This document shows positions 1 to 9,324 of a stretch of DNA of 64,000 nt, piece after piece (positions within the stretch are counted from its first letter, which is position 1; each line of letters begins with the position of its first letter). The DNA comes from Ferruginibacter lapsinanis (GTDB lineage: Bacteria > Bacteroidota > Bacteroidia > Chitinophagales > Chitinophagaceae). Where the stretch lies: the NCBI RefSeq assembly GCF_020783315.1, contig NZ_CP086063.1, positions 310,001-374,000 on the forward strand. Direction: 5' to 3'. Made by a program: the position numbers and the translations under genes. Under the pieces are notes generated by a model. It did no database searches and had not been told where the DNA came from. It saw only the letters and a list, made by a program, of their open reading frames with translations.

Positions 1-2013
1 AATTTTACCCCAATGCATCGGCAAAAACACCACACCTTTTTTAATGCTATCGGTAATTTTCGCTTTTACCCTCACTTCGCCCCTGGCTGAAGTTACTACC
101 ACTACTGCATCTTCTGTAATTTGTAACCGTTTTGCATCTAACGGATTAATTTCCAAAAATGCATTGGCTGTATGTTGGTTGAGTTTTTTAACTTTCCCCG
201 TTTTGCTCATCGTATGCCATTGATCACGAACCCTGCCCGTAGTTAATATCAATGGAAAATCAGCACTTGGTTTTTCACTTGTGATCGTATCTGCCACGGG
301 ATGAATAATGGCTTTTGTTGAAGAGGTGTAAAATATTTTGTCTTCAAACAAACGCTTTATACCATCGCCGGTTTCATTTTTAGCATATGGCCACTGCACA
401 GTTTTTTTCTCTTTAATGATATCATAATCTAATCCGGAGATATCAATATTTGTTCCTTCGGTTAATTGTGCATGTTCTTTATAGATCGCATTGTAATTTT
501 TAAAATTAAACCCGCTATAACCCATTTTTTTTGCAAAACGACAAATGATCTCCGTATCAGGCAATGCTTCACCGGGAGCATCTACAATTTTATTGAGGTA
601 ACTGATCCTTCGTTCGCTGTTGGTCATTGTTCCCTCTTTTTCTGTCCATGAAGCCGCAGGTAAAATAACATCCGCATACTTCAATGTTTCGGGCTTATTA
701 CTAACATCCTGCACCACCACGAATTTGGCTTTCTTTAACCCTTCTTCTGCAATGCGTACATTCGGCAAACTAACCAAAGGATTGGTACAAATGATCCAGA
801 TCGCTTTTAATGTTCCTGCATTTAATGCATCAAACATCTCTGTTGCAGTTAAACCCGGTTTCTCTGAAATTTTAGTGCCTCCCCAGAATTTTTCAACCTC
901 TTCTCTATGTGCAGGATTTGCCAGGTTACGATGAGCCGGTAATAAATTTGACAACCCTCCCACTTCTCTGCCTCCCATTGCATTCGGCTGCCCTGTTAAG
1001 GAGAATGGCCCTGAGCCCGGTTTCCCTATATGCCCTGTGATCAAATTCAGATTGATCAGGCTTAAATTTTTATTAACACCAATGGAGCTTTGATTCAGTC
1101 CCATTGTCCACATGGTAATAAAACCTTTTGCATCACCAATGTATTTGGCAGCCAGTCTTATATCCGCAGGAGAGATTCCGCATATTTCTGCAGATTCATT
1201 CAATGTTCTTTCAAAAACAATTGTTCTATATTTTTCAAAACCTTCTGTGTGATTTTTTACAAAATCAAAATCAATATCACCATTCTCGATCAGCAATCTT
1301 CCGATAGCATGATTTAAGGTAATATCTGTACCCGGATTTAATTGCAAATGCACATCAGCGATTGAACAAGTATCTGTTTTACGAGGATCTGCAACAATAA
1401 TTTTTACATGAGGATTAGCAGCTTTGTGAGCTTCTACCCTGCGCCAGATAATAGGATGACACCATGCAGGATTAGCACCTGTTACAAAAACACAGTCACT
1501 CAATTCAATATCATCATAACATACCGGCACACTGTCTTCTCCCAAACTCATTTTATATCCAACCACTGCACTACTCATACACAATCTTGAGTTGGTATCA
1601 ATATTATTACTACCGATAAACCCTTTGATCAGTTTATTGATCACATAGTATTCTTCTGTTAAGCATTGCCCTGAAACATAGAACGCTACTGAGTCCGGAC
1701 CATATTTATCAATAAAGGTTTTAAATACAGCAGCAGTTCTTTCCAACGCTTCATCCCAGCCCACTTTTTGCAAAGGCATATTCTTATTGAACCGCATTTG
1801 AGGATAAAGCAATCTGTCACTTTTATCATTTACGGTATAATGCAAATTCATGCCCTTACTGCAAAGCATCCCTTTATTTACCGGGTGATTCTTATCTCCT
1901 TCTACTGTAATATTTCCTTTTCTATCTTTATTAACTACAATACCACAACCTACACCACAATAGCAGCAGGTGGTGGTATTTGTATTTACGATATCGTTTT
2001 TTTCTTGCATCAT
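1..2013 (-). CDS. nasA: Molybdopterin nitrate reductase, catalytic subunit (3' end cut by window edge)
   Basis: Reduces nitrate to nitrite in the cytoplasm. The open frame runs without a stop from an ATG at 2013 (a second ATG follows directly) to the left edge, giving 671 codons. The N-terminus has the [4Fe-4S] motif C16-x2-C19-x3-C23-x27-C51, and near residue 145 the frame reads SRLCMSSAVVGY, the place where NasA/NapA-type enzymes carry the molybdenum-ligating cysteine. The last visible residues include PMHWG, typical of the C-terminal cofactor-binding domain, so only a short tail is missing. No Tat signal is present, which favours an assimilatory, cytoplasmic enzyme. It is last in the nitrate operon, 29 bp after narK. 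NasC and NarB are other names for this family. Confidence 0.9.
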   Translation of the reverse strand, partial: MMQEKNDIVNTNTTTCCYCGVGCGIVVNKDRKGNITVEGDKNHPVNKGMLCSKGMNLHYTVNDKSDRLLYPQMRFNKNMPLQKVGWDEALERTAAVFKTFIDKYGPDSVAFYVSGQCLTEEYYVINKLIKGFIGSNNIDTNSRLCMSSAVVGYKMSLGEDSVPVCYDDIELSDCVFVTGANPAWCHPIIWRRVEAHKAANPHVKIIVADPRKTDTCSIADVHLQLNPGTDITLNHAIGRLLIENGDIDFDFVKNHTEGFEKYRTIVFERTLNESAEICGISPADIRLAAKYIGDAKGFITMWTMGLNQSSIGVNKNLSLINLNLITGHIGKPGSGPFSLTGQPNAMGGREVGGLSNLLPAHRNLANPAHREEVEKFWGGTKISEKPGLTATEMFDALNAGTLKAIWIICTNPLVSLPNVRIAEEGLKKAKFVVVQDVSNKPETLKYADVILPAASWTEKEGTMTNSERRISYLNKIVDAPGEALPDTEIICRFAKKMGYSGFNFKNYNAIYKEHAQLTEGTNIDISGLDYDIIKEKKTVQWPYAKNETGDGIKRLFEDKIFYTSSTKAIIHPVADTITSEKPSADFPLILTTGRVRDQWHTMSKTGKVKKLNQHTANAFLEINPLDAKRLQITEDAVVVVTSARGEVRVKAKITDSIKKGVVFLPMHWGKI

Positions 2014-2042
2014 TAAATTATCAAGCAATCGTTATTTAAAAA

Positions 2043-3422
2043 TTATTTAGCAACAACCGGTGCCAATGCCAGGTCTTTCACTCCAGCTGTATCTGTATCT
2101 TTCGCAGCTGCAACAGTTCTGAAAATCAATACAGCAATCCCGATTCCCAATACAATAAAGCCAAGCATAGTAAACGCAGGACCATAGTCTATCAGCTCTT
2201 TAGTTTTTACTACACCGTTCTCAATTACCTCTTTAGTAGTTTTTACAGAAAGTGATTTAAACATAAATGCAATCAACATCGCTCCGATATTTCCACCAGC
2301 CCCAACAATACCCGCCACACTTCCAACTGCTATCGGACTAATAAAAGGTACCAGGCTATAAGTAGCACCGTTAGCCATTTTCAGGCTCAACCCAAAGAAG
2401 AACATCATGAATATTGCCATCCCGATATTCCCTGATTTAGCAAACCAAATAATACCGATACCTTCCAATAACAACAGAAGAGACAGCATAAAAGATTTAC
2501 CGTGGAAGCCATATTTCACACCAACTTTATCTGCAACAATACCACCAAGAGGGCGAGCAAAAATATTCATCCAGCCAAATATTCCGGCTGTCATGCCCGC
2601 TACTGCAATGGTGGCACTAAATGAATCAGTAAAAAATATCGGAGCAAAATTGTCAACTGTAATTTCAACACCAAAACATGCTGCGTATGCAATGGTCAAT
2701 ATCCAGGTACGATAATCCTTAATAGCGATCAAGAAAGTATTTTTCTTATCACTTACTTTGTAACCGATCTCTTTGTAATCGCCTGCTGCTGTATCTTTTG
2801 TATATCTGTAATATAAAAACGCACAAACCAACAACATTACACCCGGAACGATCATTGCAAATCTCCAGCTATCTTCTTTAGTACAAAAACCTAAAGCTGT
2901 AAATCCCGAAGCGATCATCGGCATAAAGAAATTTGCAGCGCCACCTCCAGCATTTCCAAAACCACCGGCAGTTGCATTTGCTGTACCTTTTATATTAGGC
3001 GCAAACATCACCGAAGTATGAAACTGTGTAATTACAAATGAAGCACCAATAACACCAATGGCTAAACGACAAAGTAAAAATGATGTATAAGAATGGCTTG
3101 TGCCGATCAACAAAACCGGTATAGCACAAATCACCAACAACCAGGTATACACCAATTTAGGACCATATTTATCTACTAACCTGCCTATCAACAAACGGGC
3201 AAGAATAGTAGCAGATACAGATGCGATCTGGATATTTCCGATCTGATCTTTGGTTAAATGCAATTGTTCTTTAGCGATCTTCATTAAAGGCGCCATTCCA
3301 AACCAGGCAAAGAAGCAAAAGAAAAATGTTAACCAAGTGATATGAAATGTTTTCATCTGTACACCTTTTAAAGAAAAGATGTTTAGTTTACTTAATGGTT
3401 GAGCAATTGATTGTTGGTTCAT
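2043..3422 (-). CDS. narK: MFS nitrate/nitrite transporter (NNP family)
   Basis: Imports nitrate, or exchanges nitrate and nitrite, across the inner membrane. The 459-residue protein has about 12 hydrophobic segments and both glycine-rich nitrate signatures of the NNP family: GGFGNAGGGAANFF in the first half and VGAGGNIGAM in the second. The MFS loop motif GRLVDKYGPK follows the second helix. An internal ATG 22 codons downstream (MKTFHITW) is a possible alternative start. It lies between the nitrate ABC transporter and the nitrate reductase in the same orientation, so the operon encodes two independent nitrate importers. Confidence 0.92.
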   Translation of the reverse strand: MNQQSIAQPLSKLNIFSLKGVQMKTFHITWLTFFFCFFAWFGMAPLMKIAKEQLHLTKDQIGNIQIASVSATILARLLIGRLVDKYGPKLVYTWLLVICAIPVLLIGTSHSYTSFLLCRLAIGVIGASFVITQFHTSVMFAPNIKGTANATAGGFGNAGGGAANFFMPMIASGFTALGFCTKEDSWRFAMIVPGVMLLVCAFLYYRYTKDTAAGDYKEIGYKVSDKKNTFLIAIKDYRTWILTIAYAACFGVEITVDNFAPIFFTDSFSATIAVAGMTAGIFGWMNIFARPLGGIVADKVGVKYGFHGKSFMLSLLLLLEGIGIIWFAKSGNIGMAIFMMFFFGLSLKMANGATYSLVPFISPIAVGSVAGIVGAGGNIGAMLIAFMFKSLSVKTTKEVIENGVVKTKELIDYGPAFTMLGFIVLGIGIAVLIFRTVAAAKDTDTAGVKDLALAPVVAK

Positions 3423-3450
3423 TGAATTTATTTTTTATTTATTTTATAGT

Positions 3451-4329
3451 TTAAGCCATGTCACTGATATCATCAATTGAAAATTTATCAATCAACAAAC
3501 TCAATAACTTATCATGAATGGTCATGTATTCAGGATTGTGAACAATATCTTTTTTGTTACGTGGACGAGATAAAGGGATATCTACTATTTCTTTGATAGT
3601 AGCAGCGGGACCATTGTTCATCACTACTACTCTATCTGCAAGGAATATAGCTTCTTCAATATCATGCGTTACCATTACAATGGTTTTTTCTCTGTTATCC
3701 AGATTCCATAATTTCAATAACTCCACATGCATGGTACTTTTTGTCAATGCATCTAATGCCCCGAAAGGTTCATCCAACAATAATATAGTAGGATTGATCG
3801 CAAAAGCTCTAGCTATCGCTACTCTTTGTTTCATCCCTCCTGATAATTGTCCAGGAAATTTATTTTTATGATCATACAGATTCACCATTTTTAAATTCTT
3901 TTCTACTATCGCTTTCTTTTCTGCAGTTGATTTATCTTTCACTGCAGAGTCAACTGCTTCATAAATATTTTGATATACAGTTAACCAAGGCAACAAAGAG
4001 TAATTTTGAAAAACGATCCCTCTGTCCGGACCGGGAGATGTTACTTTTTTATTGTTTGCTATCACCTCTCCTTTTGTAGCTTTAACCATTCCACTGATAG
4101 TACCCATTAAAGTTGATTTACCACAACCAGAGTGACCTATCAGAGCAATGATCTCTCCTCTTTTAACCGAAAGCGAAATATCTTTTACTGCAGTAAAAAC
4201 TCCTTTAGGCGTTTTAAAACTTACAGTTACATTGTTTATTTCTATACTAGGAGCCGGATTCAAAATAGGATCAATTAAGGCATCAGCCACTTGAACCATT
4301 TCCTTTAATTTTGTTTCAAAAGATTCCAT
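3451..4329 (-). CDS. nrtD: Nitrate-type ABC transporter ATP-binding protein
   Basis: ATPase that powers the adjacent permease and binding protein, on the cytoplasmic face. The 292-residue protein has Walker A GHSGCGKST, signature LSGGMKQR, Walker B ILLLDEPFGALD and the switch histidine in MVTHDIEEA. The sequence class is that of NrtD/SsuB/TauB ATPases, which serve nitrate, sulfonates or taurine. Nitrate is assigned from the neighbours: the permease, the NrtA-like binding protein and nitrate reductase are in the same operon. The first 25 residues, ahead of the ATPase fold, are an extension of unknown role. Confidence 0.88.
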   Translation of the reverse strand: MESFETKLKEMVQVADALIDPILNPAPSIEINNVTVSFKTPKGVFTAVKDISLSVKRGEIIALIGHSGCGKSTLMGTISGMVKATKGEVIANNKKVTSPGPDRGIVFQNYSLLPWLTVYQNIYEAVDSAVKDKSTAEKKAIVEKNLKMVNLYDHKNKFPGQLSGGMKQRVAIARAFAINPTILLLDEPFGALDALTKSTMHVELLKLWNLDNREKTIVMVTHDIEEAIFLADRVVVMNNGPAATIKEIVDIPLSRPRNKKDIVHNPEYMTIHDKLLSLLIDKFSIDDISDMA

Positions 4330-4370
4330 ATAAATAAGTTTTAATTAGTATTGATTTGAAAATTTTGTTA

Positions 4371-5156
4371 TTACACTGCGTATGAAAATCTTTTCTGCAG
4401 TATTGTAAATAGTTTATCCAACACCAATCCTACTACCCCTATTATAATAATAGCCACTAATATTTTTCCAACGCTACCGCCGTTAAAACCTTCTTCCCAA
4501 ACAAAGTAGCCCAGACCTTGTCCGCCAGAAAGCATTTCACCTGCAACGATTACCATCCAGGCAATACCAACAGATAGACGTAATCCTGTAAATATGTGTG
4601 GTAAGCTATATGGCAACATCACTTTAGTAATGTATTTCCATGTTGAAAAACCAAAAGCTTTACTTACATTTTTATGGTCTGCAGGAATAGATGCAACACC
4701 GAATGAAGTGTTGATCAATGTTGGCCAGATGCAACAAATGAAGATCATAAAAACACTTGCCTGTGGAGAATCCTGAAAGATTGCCAACCCCAATGGAAAC
4801 CAGGCCAACGGTGATACCGGACGTAATATTTGCACAATAGGATTTACAATATTCATAGCTATTTTACTAGCTCCCATCATGAATCCTAATGGTATTGCAA
4901 TTAAACTACCTAAGCCAAATCCAATGCCTACACGTTTAAGAGAGCTTAACAATTTTGTACCGATACCTGTAATATCCGGGTCATTTTGCATTGGGTTTTG
5001 AATCACTTCTTTAAAAACATCCCATGTTGCTAACGGTGAAGGAATTTCACCTTTGGTTGATTTGGATATCCATGCCCAGATAGCAACTAAAATTCCCATG
5101 CCTGCTACAAAATAGAACACTGATAATGCTATTTTTATTGAGATATTTTTTATCAT
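4371..5156 (-). CDS. nrtB: Nitrate-type ABC transporter permease
   Basis: Inner-membrane channel subunit of the nitrate ABC importer. The 261-residue protein has an N-terminal membrane segment, about five more helices, and the EAA-type loop that contacts the ATPase, visible as the stretch around SKAFGFSTWKYITKVMLP. The family is BPD_transp_1, NrtB/SsuC type. It lies 41 bp before nrtD and 53 bp after nrtA, all on the minus strand. Substrate is inferred from gene context, since sulfonate permeases look alike. Confidence 0.88.
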   Translation of the reverse strand: MIKNISIKIALSVFYFVAGMGILVAIWAWISKSTKGEIPSPLATWDVFKEVIQNPMQNDPDITGIGTKLLSSLKRVGIGFGLGSLIAIPLGFMMGASKIAMNIVNPIVQILRPVSPLAWFPLGLAIFQDSPQASVFMIFICCIWPTLINTSFGVASIPADHKNVSKAFGFSTWKYITKVMLPYSLPHIFTGLRLSVGIAWMVIVAGEMLSGGQGLGYFVWEEGFNGGSVGKILVAIIIIGVVGLVLDKLFTILQKRFSYAV

Positions 5157-5209
5157 GATAAATAGTTATTAGTTGTGAATGATTTTAATTCAATTAATAA
5201 CCGTACTAC

Positions 5210-6418
5210 CTATTTGGTAGATCCGGCTATATATGGGTTTGGATTGTTTGGATCAAAAGTGATCGTTTCTAAATTTGTTTTAAATGGTTTCATGTCATCT
5301 GCCGGTACAGGTATACCCATACTTTTCGCTACTTCAGCATATAGTTCATCCATGATAATTGTTTCTGCAATGTTTTTATAACCGGCAGGTAAACCAGCCA
5401 TGCTAAATCTTGCATATTGCGCCATGAACCAAATGCCATAAGATTTGCGTGGAGCATTTACTTGTCCGCCACGATAAAAGGTCATGTAATCATCTTTATA
5501 TTTTTGTACACCCAATTCGCAACCCAGATCATTGCTTCCCATCAATCTTCCTTCGATCACTGCTAGCGGAGCATTTACATAATTTGGTTTACTCAAAATA
5601 GCAGCAGCTTTTTTACGGTTACCCATATTATCCAACCACTGACATGCTTCTATCAATGCTTTCATTACCAGCTTAAGATCTTCTCTTCTTTTTTCAGAAA
5701 AAGCTTTGTTCACTACCAATGCTTTCTCAGGATGATTTTTCCATATATCCTGACTGGCAATTTCTGTGAATCCAATATTTTGTGTTGCAGCCACACCGTT
5801 CCATGGTTCACCAACACAAAAGCCTTCCATATTATCTACTCTCATGTTAGCCACCATTTGTGGAGGAGGAATAGTGATGATACCTACTGATTTCGAATTT
5901 ATACCAGCTGCAGATAACCAGTTCCTTAACCAGATATCATGCGTACCGCCAGGAAAGGTCATTGCGAACGTTACTTCTTTTCTTGCTTTCACAGACTTCA
6001 CTGCTCCAGCTACTTTTTTAGTTTCTTTAAATCCTACTAAACCGCAAAAGTCTTTTGATAAAGTAATTGCTTGTCCATTATTACTTAATGTCATTGCAAT
6101 CCTCATTTCAGATCCGGCTTTACCACCAATTCCTTCATACACCGAAAAAGGCATGGAGAATAAGCAATGGGCTCCATCTAATTCACCGTTTAAAATTTTA
6201 TCACGAACAACAGCCCATGACGCTTCTTTGGTCAATTGAATATCGATACCATATTTTTTGAACAAGCCTAATTCTTTTGCAATAACTAAAGGAGCACAAT
6301 CTGTAAGGGCTATAAACCCCAATTTTACTGTACGTTGAGCATAACTAAAAGAATGTGCAACCAGGATAAATAATACTGTTACTATGAAAAGTTTTGATTT
6401 TATATGTAGATGTTTCAT
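5210..6418 (-). CDS. nrtA: Nitrate-binding periplasmic protein, NrtA/CmpA-like
   Basis: Captures nitrate in the periplasm and passes it to NrtB. The start is placed at the ATG at 6418 because it begins a clean signal peptide (MKHLHIKSKLF, hydrophobic core, cleavage after SYA); the upstream in-frame ATG at 6454 would add 12 charged residues ahead of it and overlaps the stop of the preceding gene. The mature part begins QRTVKLGFIALTDCAPLVIAKELGLFKKYG, the usual opening of NrtA/CmpA proteins, and residues such as GGTHDIWLRNWL and MEGFCVGEPWN are characteristic. No lipobox is seen, unlike cyanobacterial NrtA. Confidence 0.88.
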   Translation of the reverse strand: MKHLHIKSKLFIVTVLFILVAHSFSYAQRTVKLGFIALTDCAPLVIAKELGLFKKYGIDIQLTKEASWAVVRDKILNGELDGAHCLFSMPFSVYEGIGGKAGSEMRIAMTLSNNGQAITLSKDFCGLVGFKETKKVAGAVKSVKARKEVTFAMTFPGGTHDIWLRNWLSAAGINSKSVGIITIPPPQMVANMRVDNMEGFCVGEPWNGVAATQNIGFTEIASQDIWKNHPEKALVVNKAFSEKRREDLKLVMKALIEACQWLDNMGNRKKAAAILSKPNYVNAPLAVIEGRLMGSNDLGCELGVQKYKDDYMTFYRGGQVNAPRKSYGIWFMAQYARFSMAGLPAGYKNIAETIIMDELYAEVAKSMGIPVPADDMKPFKTNLETITFDPNNPNPYIAGSTK

Positions 6419-6453
6419 TGTGTTAATTTTATTGTTTAAGAATTGATCGATCA

Positions 6454-8004
6454 TTATGGCTGTTTAATAGCCACCGGTTTAGCAAAGAAAAAATCCGGTT
6501 TAATGCTGATCATCAAATATGCCCAAGACCCTGTAGAATTATATGTAGTTGCTGCATTAGGATAGTTTGCAGCCATTGCAGCTTTCATCTGCGTTTTGTT
6601 TGCAAACATGTTGCTGTAACCGAATTCTAAAGTGGTGAATTTATTTAGTGTGTAGTTTGCCAGAAGATCTAACTCCCAACCCAGGTCTTTATTTCCTGCA
6701 CCCACAGAAGTTTTTTGTGCTGTACCAAAATAATGTGCATCTAATGTTGCAAAGAAATTTTTGGTAGCATATTTTGTTTTAAGATATGCATCCTGTAAAC
6801 CTGCTTTTGGAGAACCGGTACCTACGTAGAAATAATCCATATATCCCCAAAATTTGTGTGGTGTACCATACAACGGATCGAAGCTACCATCCTTAACAGC
6901 TGTAGGCCCTGTTCCGCTTAAATATTCATACCCAGGACCAAAACTAAATTTGCCTTTTTGCAACATTACATTTACAACACCATGATACGCTTCTAATTTT
7001 TTACCATCTTTATTTTTTCCTGCCTGAGCATACCCTGCAATTGTCCAGGTTTTTTTAAGTCCGGATGCGTTGCCGATGGTACCAACTGCCATTGCGCCAT
7101 AAGTAAATCTTTGATTGATCCCTTTTGTAAATTTTCTTCCATAAACTAATCCTCCACCAGCTGCAACTGAAGTACTGGTGTACTTAGCAAAATAGTCTGT
7201 AAGCATTAATGCAGATACTTTAGTTTGTCCGAATTTTTTACTCAGGTATAAAAACTGAAGCGATTTATATAACTGGTTCATTCCGTTAGTGCCAGCAGGA
7301 TTGATCAAAACAGGTGTACCGGCTGCACTGCTTACATTTGAGGCAGAACCACCTGCTGCTGTAGGAATAAAACTTGCAGGTGTTGGAACCAACACACCAA
7401 TATCATTCAATACATATGCAGGAACATTACCTGGTGTATATACTGTGCCTGTTGTAATGGCATCACTGTTTTGATTAAATGCAGCACCCAGATCTATTTG
7501 ATAACCACGATGTAATGCTTTTAACAAGAGAGCGTCATGCCTGCGACCTTGTTGGGCCCAATCCAAATTGCCTAATAATCTGGCATCATCATATAGTAAT
7601 TCCTGACGACCGATCTTAAAGAAAAGTTTTTCAAGAAAACCTTTCTTCATAGTAGTGTCATTAATATTAAATAAAGTTATTTCGGCCCATGCTTCGTGTA
7701 AACCTAATTTAGCACCATCTGCCGGAGTAATAGTAGATGCATCCTGACCCCAGGTACGTACATCCTGAATAGCGACATTAAAATTGACTCTGTTATCATA
7801 CAGGTATCCAAAAGATAAACGTGTACGTTGTGTAGTAAGAGAACTAACATAGCCTCCTTTAGTAGCTAATTTACCAACCCCATCTCTCAATTCTGTACGA
7901 GTACGAACCTGGCCAACTAATGAAAATTGAGCCATTACTATAGAACTGATCCCTAACATAACAATCAGGAATGATGTCGTGATAAAAGTTGTTTTTTTTC
8001 TCAT
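6454..8004 (-). CDS. Outer-membrane beta-barrel channel, alginate-export family
   Basis: First gene of the nitrate operon. The 516-residue protein starts with a signal peptide (MRKKTTFITTSFLIVMLGISS, cleavage near VMAQ) and continues with many alternating aromatic/polar strands typical of a porin barrel. The opening FSLVGQVRTRTELRDG and the segment KLFFKIGRQELLYDDARLLGNLDW match the alginate_exp porin family. In Bacteroidota this family is often found beside nitrate transport genes, so it probably lets nitrate or nitrite cross the outer membrane; this substrate is an inference. It ends 35 bp before the preferred nrtA start. Confidence 0.8.
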   Translation of the reverse strand: MRKKTTFITTSFLIVMLGISSIVMAQFSLVGQVRTRTELRDGVGKLATKGGYVSSLTTQRTRLSFGYLYDNRVNFNVAIQDVRTWGQDASTITPADGAKLGLHEAWAEITLFNINDTTMKKGFLEKLFFKIGRQELLYDDARLLGNLDWAQQGRRHDALLLKALHRGYQIDLGAAFNQNSDAITTGTVYTPGNVPAYVLNDIGVLVPTPASFIPTAAGGSASNVSSAAGTPVLINPAGTNGMNQLYKSLQFLYLSKKFGQTKVSALMLTDYFAKYTSTSVAAGGGLVYGRKFTKGINQRFTYGAMAVGTIGNASGLKKTWTIAGYAQAGKNKDGKKLEAYHGVVNVMLQKGKFSFGPGYEYLSGTGPTAVKDGSFDPLYGTPHKFWGYMDYFYVGTGSPKAGLQDAYLKTKYATKNFFATLDAHYFGTAQKTSVGAGNKDLGWELDLLANYTLNKFTTLEFGYSNMFANKTQMKAAMAANYPNAATTYNSTGSWAYLMISIKPDFFFAKPVAIKQP

Positions 8005-8628
8005 AATTTTGTGTAGTTTGATGAAAGATTAATTTTTAATTTTTTGTCCTGCCCCGATCAGACTGCAATCTGTCGGGGCTTTTTTTTAGTTTGAATTGAT
8101 TATGCCATATTGAATGATTTACTGGTTTCTATTTTTTAGTTGAGCAATTTTATATTTATGACCTGAGGTACTAATACCGACAGTTGTAGTACCAGCCCAA
8201 GGGGCTATTTTTCAAAATGGGGAAACAATCGAGGCGAAGTGAACATTTAGCTAAATCAGCAATTTTTAGTAAGGACTATTTTGAAATAGAATCCGAAAAC
8301 TAAAAGGGAAATAAACAAATATTATAATTTTTTATATTTAATGTTTTTTTACCCTGTCAAATCATATTCATTAGCCATAATATGATTTACAATATAAAAG
8401 TAAGAGATATTTACGATAGAATGAAACAATTGCTAGATAAATTTTACATATTTTTTATTGCAATATATAGTTTTACACCTAAATGATTAAAAATGATAAG
8501 GTAACAACGGATTAATTATTAATATAAATATTTTAATAATATGATACAAATATTTACTTTATTATCTGCTTCGTTTAATTTTTATAGCCTTAATATTGTA
8601 ATTGATTTGCTTAACCAATAGAAGAAAG
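8005..8628. other. Intergenic region between divergent nitrate operon and crp gene
   Basis: About 620 bp without a convincing gene, between the nitrate operon (minus) and the Crp/Fnr gene (plus). It holds a strong GC-rich hairpin at 8051-8079, a more GC-rich and potentially structured stretch at about 8160-8280, and AT-rich sequence with TATGATTT half-sites at about 8352-8389. Some of this should be the leader of the nitrate operon. I could not match the structured part to a known riboswitch or RNA. Confidence 0.6.
8051..8088 (+). terminator. Hairpin plus T-run in the nitrate operon leader
   Basis: Arms GCCCCGATCAGA and TCTGTCGGGGC pair with one bulged base around a 6-nt loop, followed on the plus strand by eight T. 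Read on plus it looks like an intrinsic terminator, but no plus-strand gene precedes it. Read on minus it is a stable hairpin 47-75 nt before the start codon of the outer-membrane channel, preceded by a run of A. It could block antisense transcription or act in the leader RNA. Confidence 0.55.
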
Positions 8629-9324
8629 ATGAAACAAAGTAAACATGGATGTGATTTAAAGAGTTGTTTTTTTTGCAAGGGGTGTATGCCGGAATGGTTA
8701 CCTGCAATTGATTCCAAAAGAAAAACCTATCACGTAAAAAAGGGAGAAGTATTATTTAATGAAGGTGATGCTGTTACTGGTGTGTACTTTGTAAATGAAG
8801 GAAAGATAAAAGTACATAAAAAATGGGGGGCGGATAAAGAGCTGATCGTTCGTTTTGCAAATAAAGGAGCTATAGTTGGCCATAGAGGGCTTGGCAGTAA
8901 TACAACCTATCCTGTATCCGGCACTGCTATTGAACCAAGCACTGTATGTTTTATTGATCTTAATTTTTTTCTTACCACATTAAAAGTAAATAATGATTTT
9001 ACTTTTCAGCTGATGATGTTTTTTGCAGATGAGTTACAGTTATCTGAAAGAAAGATGCGTAACCTTGCTCATATGAGTGTTAAAGGCAGAGTGGCGCAAT
9101 CTTTATTATCACTGAAAGAACGTTTCGGTACTACAAAAGAAGGATATCTTGATATTGTATTAAGCAGACAAGACTTGGCTTCATTCTCAGGCACAACTTA
9201 TGAGACTGTTTTTCGTATTCTAAACGAGTTGGTACAGGATAAAACAATTGAACTTTCAGGAAAAAATATTTTGATCACTAATGAAGTGAAGCTTACAAGT
9301 TTTACGAATGAAAGTGATCTATAG
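8629..9324 (+). CDS. Crp/Fnr-family regulator with N-terminal cysteine cluster
   Basis: Transcription factor with a cyclic-nucleotide-type sensor fold (residues about 30-150) and a C-terminal winged helix with the recognition segment DLASFSGTTYETVFRIL. The start is the ATG at 8629, preceded by AGAAAG; an upstream in-frame TTG at 8602 is less likely. The N-terminus holds C8, C13, C16 and C19 (C-x4-C-x2-C-x2-C), similar in placement to the cluster-binding cysteines of FNR, which suggests an iron-sulfur or redox sensor. It diverges from the nitrate operon and converges with moeA (6-bp overlap of the 3' ends), so nitrate/nitrite genes are likely targets. Confidence 0.85.
   Translation: MKQSKHGCDLKSCFFCKGCMPEWLPAIDSKRKTYHVKKGEVLFNEGDAVTGVYFVNEGKIKVHKKWGADKELIVRFANKGAIVGHRGLGSNTTYPVSGTAIEPSTVCFIDLNFFLTTLKVNNDFTFQLMMFFADELQLSERKMRNLAHMSVKGRVAQSLLSLKERFGTTKEGYLDIVLSRQDLASFSGTTYETVFRILNELVQDKTIELSGKNILITNEVKLTSFTNESDL

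Noticed and set aside
8051..8079. ANTAR-type antitermination hairpin of nitrate operons
   Set aside because: The hexanucleotide loop lacks the A at position 1 and G at position 4, there is only one hairpin and no ANTAR gene is visible.
8051..8088. Plus-strand intrinsic terminator of a gene upstream
   Set aside because: No plus-strand gene lies to its left; the genes there are all on the minus strand, so it was listed as a leader hairpin with uncertain role.
8352..8395. An FNR-like promoter for the crp gene at 8629
   Set aside because: Only one half-site fits and the 8-mer at the 22-bp spacing (TACAATAT) is a weak -7 element; the leader would be over 200 nt.
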